A DNA stretch of 64,000 nucleotides from Amoebidium appalachense (taxonomy: Eukaryota > Ichthyosporea): contig CAVNZM010000005.1 of NCBI GenBank assembly GCA_963693365.1, forward strand, positions 12,710,001-12,774,000. Reading direction: 5' to 3'. The notes beneath the pieces were generated by a model. The model did no database searches and was not told the origin of the DNA. It saw nothing but the letters and a program-made list of their open reading frames with translations. A program made the position numbers and the translations under genes. Every line of letters starts with the position of its first letter. Position 1 is the first letter of the stretch. Shown here one piece after another: positions 44,478 through 56,684 of the stretch.

Positions 44478-45054
44478 ATGTTTGGGGGGGGAGGGGGGGG
44501 GGGGGGGGGGGGGAGGCTAGGGTGTGCGTGTGTGTGCAGATGAACCAAGGATGACAAATAAGCGAAGAATCTTTTCTGTGGTGGTGGAGTTGTTGGGCGC
44601 CTGCAGGGGGGGGGGGGGGGGGGGGGGGGATGTTGCCTCGAGTCTTTCAAAGCCATCCTTCTTGAACAGAGGCTTGCCATCCGGTCCGGGCGGCACATCC
44701 TTGTAGGTGTTTTTGAACTCCACCAGCCGCGAGACCAGCGTGTATGGGTCGGGAATAACCCGCCGGATGCGCTCCATGAAGTAGCTCAGGTCGCCGCCCT
44801 TGAGCTCGGTTTCAATGTCGATGCCCTTCTGCTCCAGCACCCCCTGTGAGGCAGGATGCCAATATTAATTTACTACGCACACTGCAATTTGGGTTTGGTA
44901 GACTTTGATACCTGCCGTTATTGTAGGACCCCTCCCCTCCACCCCCCCCATCTTCTCCCCCAACACAAGTAAAAAATGCATGTGGCTCTTTCCCCCCACA
45001 ACCCTACATTATTTCTCTCTAGGCATATGAATAACCCCCACTCTCCTCCCCCCC

Positions 45055-45130
<76 letters not shown>

Positions 45131-46174
45131 TTGCCCCCCCTCTCTCTGAGGCTCAGGCTCTCTCTCTTCCCTCAGAAGTTTTGTCGAAGGTGTGCATGGT
45201 TGTGGGTGGAATGGTGAGTGTGTGCTAACGAGTGTATGTGTGTGTGCGCGTCAGTCACGCATGTTGTTGTTGCCGTTTTTTTTATTTTTATTTTTTATTT
45301 TTTATTTTGGGGGGGGGGGAGGGGGGGAGGGGGGCACCTTCACATGTCCGTAATCCTCTTCATTCCACACAAATATTGCCTCGCTGAGTGCGCGTGCGTA
45401 CTCAGCCCTGCGGGGGTGTGACTTGTACGTGCCGTCCGCCGTGTTTGCAATGGAGTGGAAGGCGTCATTCAGCACAGTCTGCCACACCACCTCCCCAGGC
45501 GGTGCCTGGCCCAACATGCCCTCTCTGGGAGCTGCCTCGGGTCCCCCTGGGGCTGCCTCAAGGCCCCCCGGGGCTGCCTGGGGGTCCTGGGGGGGTGCCT
45601 GTGGGCCGGCAAGGGGTTGCTGCTGCTCGGCAGGGGGAGGACTGGCAGGGGGAGGGGCTGGGTCAGGGACCACCGGCACCTCGGCACCTGGGTCCGGTGG
45701 GGGCTGAATGGGCCGTAGCCACTGCAGGTGCACCATCAGCTCAAAGGGCGGCGGGCCCAGCTCTCCCAGGGTCTTGCCCTTGTCGGGGCCAAAGGGCACC
45801 TGCATGGCCGGCGACAGCACCTGATCCACCCGCACCACTGCATGCTTCTTGCCCACCTTCATGCCCCCCCAGCGCTCCGGCTGCACAGCCAGCACCACCC
45901 CGGTGGCTGCTGCAGCATGTGGGCCCCGCCGGGGCACAATCTCAACCCCTTCACCGAGTGCCTTTGCATGAAGCCGCGCTGCATGTCATAGAGGGAAGCA
46001 AAAAACTCAGCCAAAAAGCCACAGCACCAACGTTTTTCTCTTCGCTCCACAAAAATCAAATGCATATTCCTTAGCAACCCCCTTCCCCCCCCCCCCCCCC
46101 CCCCCTTCTCCCTCCCCCCCCCCTCTCCCAGTGCCCAGCTTGTGTGGCACTTGCACGTGTTAACAGTGCTATAG

Positions 46175-46205
<31 letters not shown>

Positions 46206-47665
46206 ACCACCACCACCACCACCACCAATCACCCCCTCCTTTGATAGCCACCCGACACCCAGCATAACACAACTGGAACACTGGCCCATGTGGTCAGCCA
46301 CCTCCCCCCCCCCCCCCCCCCCTCCTCCCCCTCCCCCTCTCCTCTGGGGGGCCCACAATCTTTCTATATCTGGCATAAGCACATAAGCACTGGGGCAAAA
46401 AGCAGGTGGGATACACACCTGACAGGTTTGGCCTATCGACCACGGCCGAGTAGACCTGCAGGGACGCATATGCATCAAGGGCAGCGTAGGTGGCCTGCAC
46501 CTCTGATAGCGGCTCGTGCCAGTTGGAGCATCGAACAAGTGCCGGCTTGGGCAGCTTCTTGCCTATGACCTGGGCAGTGATGTCGGCCAAGCCCCGGGCC
46601 GCAGAGGTGATAGCTGCACGGGCATAGCAGAACCGGCCCAGCTCCAGATAGCTGGCCACAGGGGTGCCGTAGTCCTTGTTGAGGTGGGCCGAGTCCGTGC
46701 CGATCTGCTTGCCCACCTTGATGATGCTGGGGTCCCTAAGCAGCGCAATCAGCTCGTCCACCAGCCGCGCGGGCGGGCTGTGGTTGGGGCCCATGCGTGC
46801 CAAGTGGAAGATGTACACGGCCCGTGCGGTGGCAATCTGCAGCGTGCAAACCTTGGACCGCGCCTGGCCCACCCGATAGACCCACTCGCAGTCCAGCCCC
46901 ACCACGCGGTGCTGCTGCCCCTCCAGGTCGGCACGAATGGCCGCTGTAGCCACCACCGCCCCCTGGCAGTCGGTGTACACCGGCTTAGGGTAGTTGGCCG
47001 GCAGCTCCAGCCCAGGCAGACCGTCCGTCACGCTTACCAGCGCAGCCTCGTTCAGACGGACGGGGCATTTTGGCCGGGCTAGGGTTGGAAACATGCGCTC
47101 AACAAACGCCCGGTCTTGGCAGCACCGATCTGTGTAGAAGAAGGCCGGGCCCTTGCTGTTGAGCGCCGCCGTGGTGGCAGAGATGCGCTGGATCACGGGC
47201 TCAATCTCCTGGTGGCTGCAGTCCCGTGTAAATACCTGCGCCCGGATCTCTGGGGTGCCGCACTGTGTGAGAGGGCATCTCCGAGCAGCCATGCATGTTC
47301 TAGCTTCCCTTACCACATGGCCCTTCACGAGACTTCAGTGCCCACACAATCCTTTCCCCCTCCCTCCCCCCAAACCCATGTGCCCACATACTTTCCCCTC
47401 CCTCTCCCCCAAAACCCTTCCCCCTCCTTCCCCCCAAACCCATGTGCCCACATACTTTCCCCAGGCCTCCCTTTCCCCCAAAATCTTCCCCCCCCCCTCC
47501 CCCCTAAACCCATGTACCTACAATCCTTCCCCCTTCCTCCCCCTAAACCCTTGTGATCACAATCCTTTCCCCCTCTCTGCCTTCCCCCCAAACCCATGTG
47601 CCCACGATCCTTCCCCACTCCCCCTCCCCCCAAACCATGGGACAGCCCTCCATATGGCACCTACT

Positions 47666-47699
<34 letters not shown>

Positions 47700-47846
47700 A
47701 CCCCGGGCCTCTTGCCCTCTCTACCTTCAACCCCGACGGTGGTGTCTCCCCCCCCCCCCCCCCCCCCCCCCCCCTGCATCCCTTGCAATCACTGGCCCCT
47801 ACTCCCATTCTGCTTGGCAGAAGCTTGCCCCCCCCCCCCCCCCCCC

Positions 47847-47878
<32 letters not shown>

Positions 47879-48113
47879 ATTCCCCGCCAAAAGAAAGCTC
47901 CACCCCAGCCCACCCCAATCTCTACCCAGCAAAAACACATACACACATATCTGGAGCTTCCTAGTTTTTGCTCGACAGGGCAAGAATTGTCCCCAAAACC
48001 CACATACTACAAACCTCTACTCACAGTGTGCCACCTCATTAAATGTGGAGCCTAAGAGATTTAAAGGCCCTAGAGGGGGGAGGGGGGGGGGAGGGGGGGG
48101 AGGGGGGGCGTGT

Positions 48114-48144
<31 letters not shown>

Positions 48145-48802
48145 GTGGGGGGTGTGTGGGGGGGGGGGGAGGGGGGAAGGGGGCCTGGGGGAGAGTGGGG
48201 GGAGGGGGGGAGAAGAGGAGGGACCACACACCGCCAAGCTCGTTTACACAAGTCCATAGGCCTCGGTACAGAGGCTCCCCATTGATGCCGGTGAGCTTCC
48301 CAATTTGGAAGGTGTGGTCGGCCTTGAGCACGTTGTTTACGGGCTTGAGCTGCGTGTCCAGGCTCTGGTACTTTGCCGTGCGGTCGCTGAACTCAGTATA
48401 CACGGCACTCAGGTATTTGCCTGAACCCCAAGTACTGTTAGAACTCCACCACCCTCCCATCAGGACCATCCCCCCCATTCCCTCTAGTCCCTCGTGTTCA
48501 TCTCACCTCTCTGTATTTTCGTAAGTCTGTATGGCTTTTCCCATCTCAAAAACGCTACACACCCATCTCCGGCCGTTTGCCCCCCCCCCCCCCCCTCCCC
48601 CCCCCCCCCCCCCCTCCCCCCGCCCTCCCGGCGCGCGCAAACCCTCCAAGTCATTGCACCAACTTTCACCTTCTTTCCCCTTTGTGCCCCATCTGCAGTT
48701 TGTCCCCTGCACGTCCGTTTGCCCTTCCCCCCACACCCTCCTGCCACTACTATAATAACCATTAAGTACCGCCACCAAGATCCAGTCTACCACCATGTGC
48801 CC

Positions 48803-48841
<39 letters not shown>

Positions 48842-48990
48842 CTCTCCACCTCCTTTCCCCCAACACACACAGACACACATGCGCACACCCACCATCTAAT
48901 TTCAGGCATAACAGTTCTCCACGATTTCCCAAGCACACTCACTGGTACATGGACCGTTATGCTTTCACCCCTCTGATGATCCCTCTGCCC

Positions 48991-49021
<31 letters not shown>

Positions 49022-49102
49022 ACCACCACCACCACCACCACCACCACCATGACTGATTGCCACCACCACCACCTAATCCATCACCATGTCCCCCCTCCCC
49101 CC

Positions 49103-49150
<48 letters not shown>

Positions 49151-50532
49151 ACGGACCCACAAGTACACGCACACTCACAGGCGCACATCCACCACCACAC
49201 ATCCACCACCACCATAATAGAAACTTATTGACCACACTTCCAAAACCCATTTCCAAGTCCCCCCCCCCCCCTAAAAAAAAAATAAAAAATAATAAAACAA
49301 AACCCTACCAAGCCAACCCAAAAAATGCCCAAGCACGTGCATACAAAACAATGGGGACCATTTACACACCCAAAATGCAGTGCACACTTGCCTGAAGGCA
49401 CATGTCCAGCGTAACCATTTTTGTCACCAAACGCCGAGAACTTAGCCGCCTGCTCCTCTGGGGGAAGTTCTGTCAGGCGCTGGTCGTGGGGGCGGAAATC
49501 GTTACGCTTTTTGAGTTCATACTTGGTCCAATGCAGCGCCCTCGAGTAATACAGGAGCCGCTGCTCGTCGTATCGCTGCTTGTGGAGCTCCGAGAGGAGG
49601 GTGGCAAAGGCGTTTGGGCCCACACCTTTGTCTGCCAGTGCACGCAACAATGTTACCACCTTTAGGTCGAGCCCACTGCGGTGGCTAAGGTAGGCCGGAA
49701 ACTGATCACGCATGAAGAGTGGAAGGCGTTTAATTGTCTGGGGGTTTGTGCCGGCAAAGTTTTTTTTGCATGTGTCACAAAAGTACCGGGCCGTGATAAT
49801 GTAGTAGCAGCTGTCAAAGTCGATAACACGCCGTCCTACGGGGTTGCTCATGAACCCATTGCGAGAAGTACGGTGTGGGTTGGGGTGGTTGTGGGGGTCC
49901 ACGTAGTGATCATCGAAGGGGCACGGCACCATGAAACCGGGAGACAACCTTTCCGGAAGCCAGGCAAAACATCTGGGTTTGTAGAAAGGCGCTGGATCGC
50001 CCCCAAATTTAAAGCCTATAATGGGAGGTGGAAGATGCCACCCCACAGGCGTCTTCTCATCTTTGAGACTCTCTTTCACTGTGTGCAGGTGCGACTTGAT
50101 TGTTTCGCCCGCCGCGTCAGAAAACTCCTCTCCACCGTCATCCCCGTCCGTATTATCTTCTCCCTCTTCCTCCCCTTCATCCTCGTCTACCCGGTACGCA
50201 TCTGCTGCTGCATTTAGCAAAGGTTCCTCGTCGGGTTGCACCTGTATGTCTGGTGGGTGTGGAGCAGGGGCCCGATCCATTTCTCTTGGTAACGAATGGA
50301 CGCTACCTGCCTCAACTACACGGGCCCTTATGTCGGCGGCCTTAGATAGAGGGGGCTGTTCGGGTTGTACGTTTACGTTTAGTTCCTGCAAAACAGCTTT
50401 GTTTGCCGTCCCAAAACCTGCAAAGTTCTGAACAAATGCAGCATCTTTTTTTTTGCGCCCAGCTCCCTCCCTAGCTCCGCCTGTTTTATGCCCAGGGCGC
50501 TGTGTTGTGCCCTTAGGGCAGCCTGGCTTCAT
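42625..50532 (-). CDS. DUF6729-like transposase fused to a DEDDy 3'-5' exonuclease, six exons
   Basis: Exons in reading order: 49392-50532 (GC donor), 48232-48420, 46419-47249, 45338-45978, 44637-44843 (GC donor), 42625-44223. All phases agree, giving 1,535 aa. I chose ATG 50532-50530; an in-frame TTG lies upstream. Order: basic Gly/Arg N-terminus (GGAREGAGRKKK); acidic stretch (about 115-135); DUF6729-like region (about 160-340: FAWLPERLSPGFMVPCP, RRVIDFDSCYYIITARYFCD, FPAYLSHRSGLD); transposase-like core with ADHTFQIGKLTGI, NELGEIRAQVFTRD and FFYTDRCCQDR (about 484); exonuclease with LDCEW (D563, E565), VGKQIGTDSAHL (D629) and YAALDAY (Y698, D702); then GCLSDPPGLPLYY, RGTNEVEG, RHRHNLR and a Cys cluster CKTCGRQGKGCPGSNRAKSC. 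The open frame is uninterrupted in every exon. Probably a mobile-element protein or a domesticated one; no terminal repeats were found. Confidence 0.85.
45056..45130. repeat. Poly-C run, 75 bases
   Basis: Longest pure homopolymer I see in the window. It lies in the intron between exons 4 and 5 of the transposase-like gene, hence poly-G on the sense strand. Confidence 0.97.
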
Positions 50533-51060
50533 TTTAAACACTTGGGGCCTGGCCCCCTGCCCCCCTAGTGCGACTACGTTACCGCAAACATTCCCGTATT
50601 CCAGTGTGCTCGGCAATGCTGCTCATGGCCTTCCCGGACTGGTTGTGACCAGTAAAGAGCGCGCCAATTCCTGACCGCCGCCTACAGCAGTGTATGATCT
50701 GTTATCCATATTCGGCAAAAGGGGTCTTGCCCAACCAATGGCTTGAATCCTTGTAACTTTGCTTTATCCATATAAGGTTAGCTGAACACCCCCCCCTCCA
50801 ATCATACCCCCCCCTTCTCTCTAGTAGTAGCTCCTGGCATGCCGCACCCCCCCCCCCCCCAAAAAGATCGGGGATTCGGAAAGGGAGGACAAAAACGCTG
50901 AAAGCGAAAAAAAAAAAAAAAAAGAGAGATCATTCAAAGAGGCTAGTATCGCATACATGCACCATTATCACTGTTGGACGTAAGCTTGTCACGCTGCCTT
51001 TAGACACTACCGGCGGGAGCCCACGCACATCCTGGGTATAGATATCCCCATGGCTTGTCA
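50533..51060. other. Upstream flank of the transposase-like gene
   Basis: No second gene visible. A CCAAT box lies at about 50734-50738 and short C and A runs at 50847-50932. It presumably contains the promoter of the minus-strand gene, but no clear TATA element or terminal inverted repeat could be identified. Confidence 0.4.
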
Positions 51061-51244
51061 TTTGCCCTACCTTCCCCCCCTCTCTCTCCCTGTACACCTG
51101 TTGTGCCTATCTGTCTCTCTCTCTGTCTTTCTATTCCCTGATCCATCTCTCTCCTCCCACCCCATCTCTTTCCATCCTCTTTCTTCCGCCCTCTCTCTCT
51201 TTCCCCCCCCCCCCCCCCCCAACCCACCCACCCACCGAGGTTCT

Positions 51245-51314
<70 letters not shown>

Positions 51315-51512
51315 CTCCCTCCACCCTCTCTTTCCCCCCCTCTCTCTCCGTCTCCCCCTCCCTCCCTCCCTCCCTCCCTCCCTCCCTCCCTCCCTCCCTC
51401 CCTCCCCCCTCTATCTCTCCTGTCTCTCCCCTCCCCCTCCCCCTCCCCCTCCCCTCCCACCAGTCTCTTATCCTCTCTGCTTTGCTCTCTCCTTCTCTCT
51501 CTTTCTCTCTTG

Positions 51513-51545
<33 letters not shown>

Positions 51546-51575
51546 CCTCCTCCCCCCCCCCCCCCTCTTCCCCTC

Positions 51576-51617
<42 letters not shown>

Positions 51618-51696
51618 CCCCCCCTCCCCCCCCCCCTCCCTGAGACTCCCCTCCACGCCTCTCTTAATCAAACATACACACACACACACACACACA

Positions 51697-51753
<57 letters not shown>

Positions 51754-51768
51754 CCTCTCCGTCTCTTC

Positions 51769-51814
<46 letters not shown>

Positions 51815-52020
51815 TTCTTTCCCCCCACCTTCTCTCCTCTCGCTCTCCTTACATTCACCTCTCTTTCTCCCCCCCCCCCCCCCCCCCCCCCCCTCCTTCC
51901 TGAGACTCCCCCGCCCCTGCCCCCTCCCCCTCCCCCCCCCCCCCCTCTCTCTTTCCCTCCCTCCTCCTCCCCTCCTTTTCACATACACACTCGCGCGCGC
52001 GCGCACACACACACACACAC

Positions 52021-52080
<60 letters not shown>
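51061..52080. repeat. (CT)n and (CCCT)n block, about 1 kb
   Basis: CT dinucleotide runs (for example 51251-51312 and 52024-52080), CCCT repeats (51357-51405), poly-C runs and short (CA)n. Frames give Ser-Leu-Pro or Arg-Glu repeats only. The block abuts the first retroelement copy directly. Confidence 0.93.
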
Positions 52081-52082
<2 letters not shown>

Positions 52083-52628
52083 CCACTTACTTATCAGACA
52101 TGTACACAATCACAAGATAATTACGTAATATAACAAATGGAAAAAGATACCACACGACACCAGACCCGATGAATGCATACACCTTGAAAAACCAGGCCTT
52201 ATGTCTCGTTGTATATATAATGACCGCCTTAACCATATTGCCAAATATGGCACTCGCAAATGTGTAACACCTAAATACATAATACCTTCCTGTAGAATTG
52301 GTCTTTCTCTAGCTGATGGTATTATTGATCACATACCACGCTTTTACTGTACACGTGCTATACAGTGGAGATCTAATAAGTATAAGGTGGCATCGTTTGC
52401 ATGCCCAAACAATACACACACACACCAGTTTAAACGGTTATGTATCGCCAAATGTAGTTTGATAGACCACATAATACCGCAACACACACACGTCACATTC
52501 ACAACAGACACCCAGAAAGATAGCCTACCTAAAAACAACATCCTTGATTTTTATACTAAACACGCGAAACTACGACCTGTTTATTAGATGTATTGATTGG
52601 CTTGAGAAACACATCATTACAGAATTCT

Positions 52629-52705
<77 letters not shown>

Positions 52706-52737
52706 CCAGCTGATACCGAGTGTCCCAGGGGAGCCCG

Positions 52738-52784
<47 letters not shown>

Positions 52785-52971
52785 GGGGAACCCCAACTAA
52801 TTGATTTTTCTTAGTCTTTATGGTGTCTCGTAGAGAAAGTAAACCCTGATATATATATAGTCATCACCCGACATCTGTGATCATGATATACCGCTGAGGG
52901 GATATTCTGAGCAAAACCCCCCCGTACCTGAGACTGGTCTCTCTTTGCCTCGAGTAAACAGCGTAAACCCC
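52081..52971 (+). mobile_element. Truncated retroelement 3' end, copy 1
   Basis: Begins 'tgccacttacttat' directly after (CT)n and ends 'cgtaaacccct' directly before more CT-rich DNA, so it seems inserted into a (CT)n tract and is 5'-truncated. It is about 95% similar by eye to 57691-58570, including coding remnant, (CA)n, 'accagctgataccgagtgtc', a long A run (52740-52783) and 'cggggaaccccaactaattg'. The reading frame shared with copy 2 is shifted near 52535-52560. Confidence 0.8.
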
Positions 52972-52981
52972 TCTCTCCCTC

Positions 52982-53974
52982 TCTCTGCCTCTCTCTCTTC
53001 CCCCCCCCCCCCCCCCCCCCCCCCCAACACACACACACACCTCCTTCTTTAAGGCTTCCTTTCTCTCTCTCGAATCCATGTGCCCCCCCCCCCCCCCCCC
53101 CCCCCTTCTCTCTCAACCAAAATAAAATAAAATAATAAGCTTTAAAATTTCCGGATGATGGCATACATACATAATATTCTTGGGGAATGGCGAAAAATAA
53201 AGCCCAGAGAGACTTCCCTCACTTTTTATCCCTCCTCCTACTTGCATATGCATGTGCTGGCAGCATTCTTTGTGATGTATTTAAGTTATGGCATTGCCAC
53301 ATGTCTATTCGGGCTCCACTTTGATGTTTGTCATTGCTTTTTTGATTTTAAAACGGGGGAAGGGGGGGGGGGGACCCACCTCCCCCTCAGAGGGGTAGGG
53401 CCCCCCCGCCGGGGAGGGGGGGGGGGGGGGGGGGGGGGGGCACCACCCTTTCGAGTAGGGCCAGGGGGGGGGGGGGGGGGCACCACCATCGGGGGGGGGG
53501 GGGGGAGGCTACCCAAAAATGTCTAATACATATTAGGATGTACATTGAAAACATGCTGGCATTGCCACCTCCTCTACATCCACTATATTCGTATATATCA
53601 ATTTTCAAGCCCTGGGTCAATGACTGGTACCTGCTTATTTGCTAGGCATCACCCCCCCCCCCCCCCCCCCCCCCCCTTCCCCCTCTTCCCCCCCCCCCCC
53701 TCGAACCACTGCGGGCCCGTTCGGGCCTGCCCTCTCTACGCCTCTTGGAATCTCAAGCTCATACCGAGACCGCGTTTATTTGTTACTCACATCTGCTGCC
53801 TTTCTCCATTATGTGCAGTAGTAAAGCACACATGCACACGCACGCGCATGCTCTCGGGCACGGTCCACAGACTGCCGCGGGGAAATGTGTTTATCTCTGC
53901 AAATGATATCGATGCGCGCGCGCACGCGAGCGTGGCACTGACATTCTGAATTCCCTTTTTTCTCTCTTACCGAT

Positions 53975-54013
<39 letters not shown>

Positions 54014-54894
54014 TTCCCCCCCCCCCCCCAAAGAACAACAACAACAACAACAACCATGGTGCACCATGCAGGTCAACCCGCCCTCTCTTTCGCTCTCTAT
54101 CACCTCTCCTTCCCCCCCCCCCCTCCCCCTCCCCCCCCCCCCCCCCCCCCCTCCTTTTTTTTGTCTGGCTCGACTTCATCCATGCATCATCAACAACAAC
54201 TTCGGAAACACACACGACACACTATGGCAATCCAAACACACATGCCACGGAATTCAATTTAATGCACATTGCGTGCAACTGAGTTGTGCCAGAGAATTGT
54301 AAATCTCAAGGCCGTGGACACACACACAACACATGAACACAAACACACACACGGCATACGCACAAACATACACACAGACAAACACGCACTGAGACACACA
54401 CACACACCGTGACAGTCACCAACACGGTGTGCACACACCCTCTTCTCTGGCACACACGTAAAATGACATGTAATTTCGCACATGCTAAGCGCAGCGCATC
54501 CACACAGCTTGCACATGTGGCACGAGGTTTACCCACACACTGTTGTCTGTCAGGCCACCACAGTAATTATGTAGCCATGCCGAATATAATGCCCACCCAC
54601 CTGAAGCTTACGGACACATACACACACAGTCCCACGTCTACATGGGAAGTCGCAGCAACACACTTCCAGTGAGATGTTGTGCATGATAGCTCTTGCCCAA
54701 CCAAAATTCGAAGCTCTGGTTAAAACGATTTGAAGAGGTACAAACGTCATGTTGGTGATGGAGTTGAATGAGAGGAGAGGGGGGGGGGGGGGGGGGGGGG
54801 GGGGTGAATCACGGCGAGCCTCCCAGAAACATTGAGACGGAGGGGGGTGCGCAGCCGCGGCCGGTAGGGAGACTCCCGTCGGGGTCCCCACACA

Positions 54895-54900
<6 letters not shown>
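52982..54900. other. Repeat-rich intergenic DNA
   Basis: C/T-rich DNA, poly-C/poly-G runs (for example 53411-53440, 53977-54013, 54779-54804) and (CA)-rich stretches. No open frame here has recognisable domains. Confidence 0.6.

Positions 54901-54957
<57 letters not shown>
54896..54957. repeat. Poly-G run, 62 bases
   Basis: Pure G run, followed downstream by 'gacccaccaccc' motifs that recur after several G runs here (54957, 55120), suggesting a duplicated G-run module (54890-55130). Confidence 0.95.
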
Positions 54958-54959
<2 letters not shown>

Positions 54960-55310
54960 CCACCACCCCACTAAAGAGGTGGGTCCCCACCCCCCCCGGG
55001 GGGAGAGGGGGGGAGGGGGGGAGGGAACCACCGCCCCGGCGGTCAGCTTGGGGAAGGGTGGGAGGGGACCCACCGCCCCCTCGAGCATGCTCAGGGGGGG
55101 GGGGGGGGGGGGGGGGGGGGACCCACCACCATGTGTCACCTCAACACTTACTACTGCCCACCCTCACTTTTCAAATATGCAAAAAGCCCAAATTTGATGG
55201 ACTGACACCGCAGCACTTCACAATTTCAGTCACCAATCTGGAGCACGTGCATGGCCATATTATGTGTCAACCTGCCTTTTGCCCGCCAGAAGTTTTAAAA
55301 CATCCCTCAT

Positions 55311-55313
<3 letters not shown>

Positions 55314-55345
<32 letters not shown>

Positions 55346-55378
55346 GTCTCTCTCTCGTGCTCTCTCTGTCTCTCTGTG

Positions 55379-55412
<34 letters not shown>

Positions 55413-55413
55413 T

Positions 55414-55482
<69 letters not shown>

Positions 55483-55585
55483 CTCTGTCTTTCTCTCTCG
55501 CTCTCTGTCTTTCTCTCTCTCTCGTGCTCTCTCTCTCACTCACTCTCTCTCTCTCCGAGGCTCTCTCTCTCTCTCTCCCTCTCTT

Positions 55586-55676
<91 letters not shown>
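55314..55676. repeat. (CT)n block
   Basis: CT dinucleotide repeats with occasional G, immediately upstream of the 47-bp array. Long Ser-Leu and Arg-Glu frames are artefacts. Confidence 0.95.
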
Positions 55677-55677
<1 letters not shown>

Positions 55678-55680
55678 ATT

Positions 55681-55951
55681 TTCGCACGTCCAGATATTCA
55701 TACACAAGCATACAGTCCAACGCACTTTTCGCACGTTCAGATATTCATACACAAGCATACAGTCCAACGCACTTTTCGCACGTCCAGATATTCATACACA
55801 AGCATACAGTCCAACGCACTTTTCGCACGTCCAGATATTCATACACAAGCATGCAGTCCAACGCACTTTTCGCACGTCCAGATGTTCATACACAAGCATG
55901 CAGTCCAACGCACTTTTCGCACGTCCAGATATTCATACACAAGCATGCAGT
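55681..55951. repeat. 47-bp tandem repeat, about 5.8 copies
   Basis: Unit starts 'ttcgcacgtccagatattca' and ends 'cagtccaacgcactt'. Successive units start near 55681, 55728, 55775, 55822, 55869 and 55916; differences are single substitutions. Confidence 0.93.
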
Positions 55952-56247
55952 CCCGCAGGCAAACCCACACACACAAACTGACGTATGCGCACCTGCCGGA
56001 GCACACATTTTCACATTGTATTACTATGTACATAGCTGCTGCACACAAGTCTTACACTGTGTGACACACGTACCCAGAAGGGTTCCGGTAAGGTGTGTGG
56101 CTTTAGCGGCCGTGGCCGTGTAGTAGGTACCATTAATAAGGGATGGCTCCCGTCTGTTTTATGGTGTACATATACCATGCATATGGGGCACATGTTGTGT
56201 TTCCGGATTGGCCGGAGGGAGCGGCCAATAAAGTGCAATGATCCCTT

Positions 56248-56248
56248 A

Positions 56249-56280
<32 letters not shown>

Positions 56281-56281
56281 T

Positions 56282-56340
<59 letters not shown>

Positions 56341-56341
56341 T

Positions 56342-56371
<30 letters not shown>
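56248..56371. repeat. (ACGC)n microsatellite
   Basis: About 124 bp of ACGC tetranucleotide with periodic ATGC interruptions near 56279 and 56339. Confidence 0.95.
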
Positions 56372-56372
<1 letters not shown>

Positions 56373-56439
56373 CACACATACAAAAACACACAGAAAACTA
56401 AATGGCATGTGACACTGTGGGGTTGCCGGTGCGCACATG

Positions 56440-56684
56440 CGTCCCCGCTCAGTATGTATGATATGCATCATGCAAACACCAATTGCACATGCGTCCCCGC
56501 TCAGTATGTATGATATGCATCATGCAAACGCCAATCGCACATCCGTCCCCGCTCAGTATGTATGATATGCATCATATGTATGATATGCATCATGCAAACA
56601 CCAATTGCACATCCGTCCCCGCTCAGCATGTATGATATGCATCATGCAAACACCAATTGCACATCCGTCCCCGCTCAGTATGTA
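56440..56684. repeat. 52-bp satellite array, left part
   Basis: Units of about 52 bp with 'tatgatatgcatcatgcaaa' and 'cgtccccgctcagtatg'. The array stops at 56684 and resumes at 58570 in register, interrupted by an inserted element. Confidence 0.9.

Noticed and set aside
51050-52133. Ser-Leu-Pro frames
   Set aside because: Simple (CT)n and (CCCT)n translation.
56238-56513. Repeated Ala-Arg-Thr-His frames
   Set aside because: Translation of the (ACGC)n tetranucleotide repeat.
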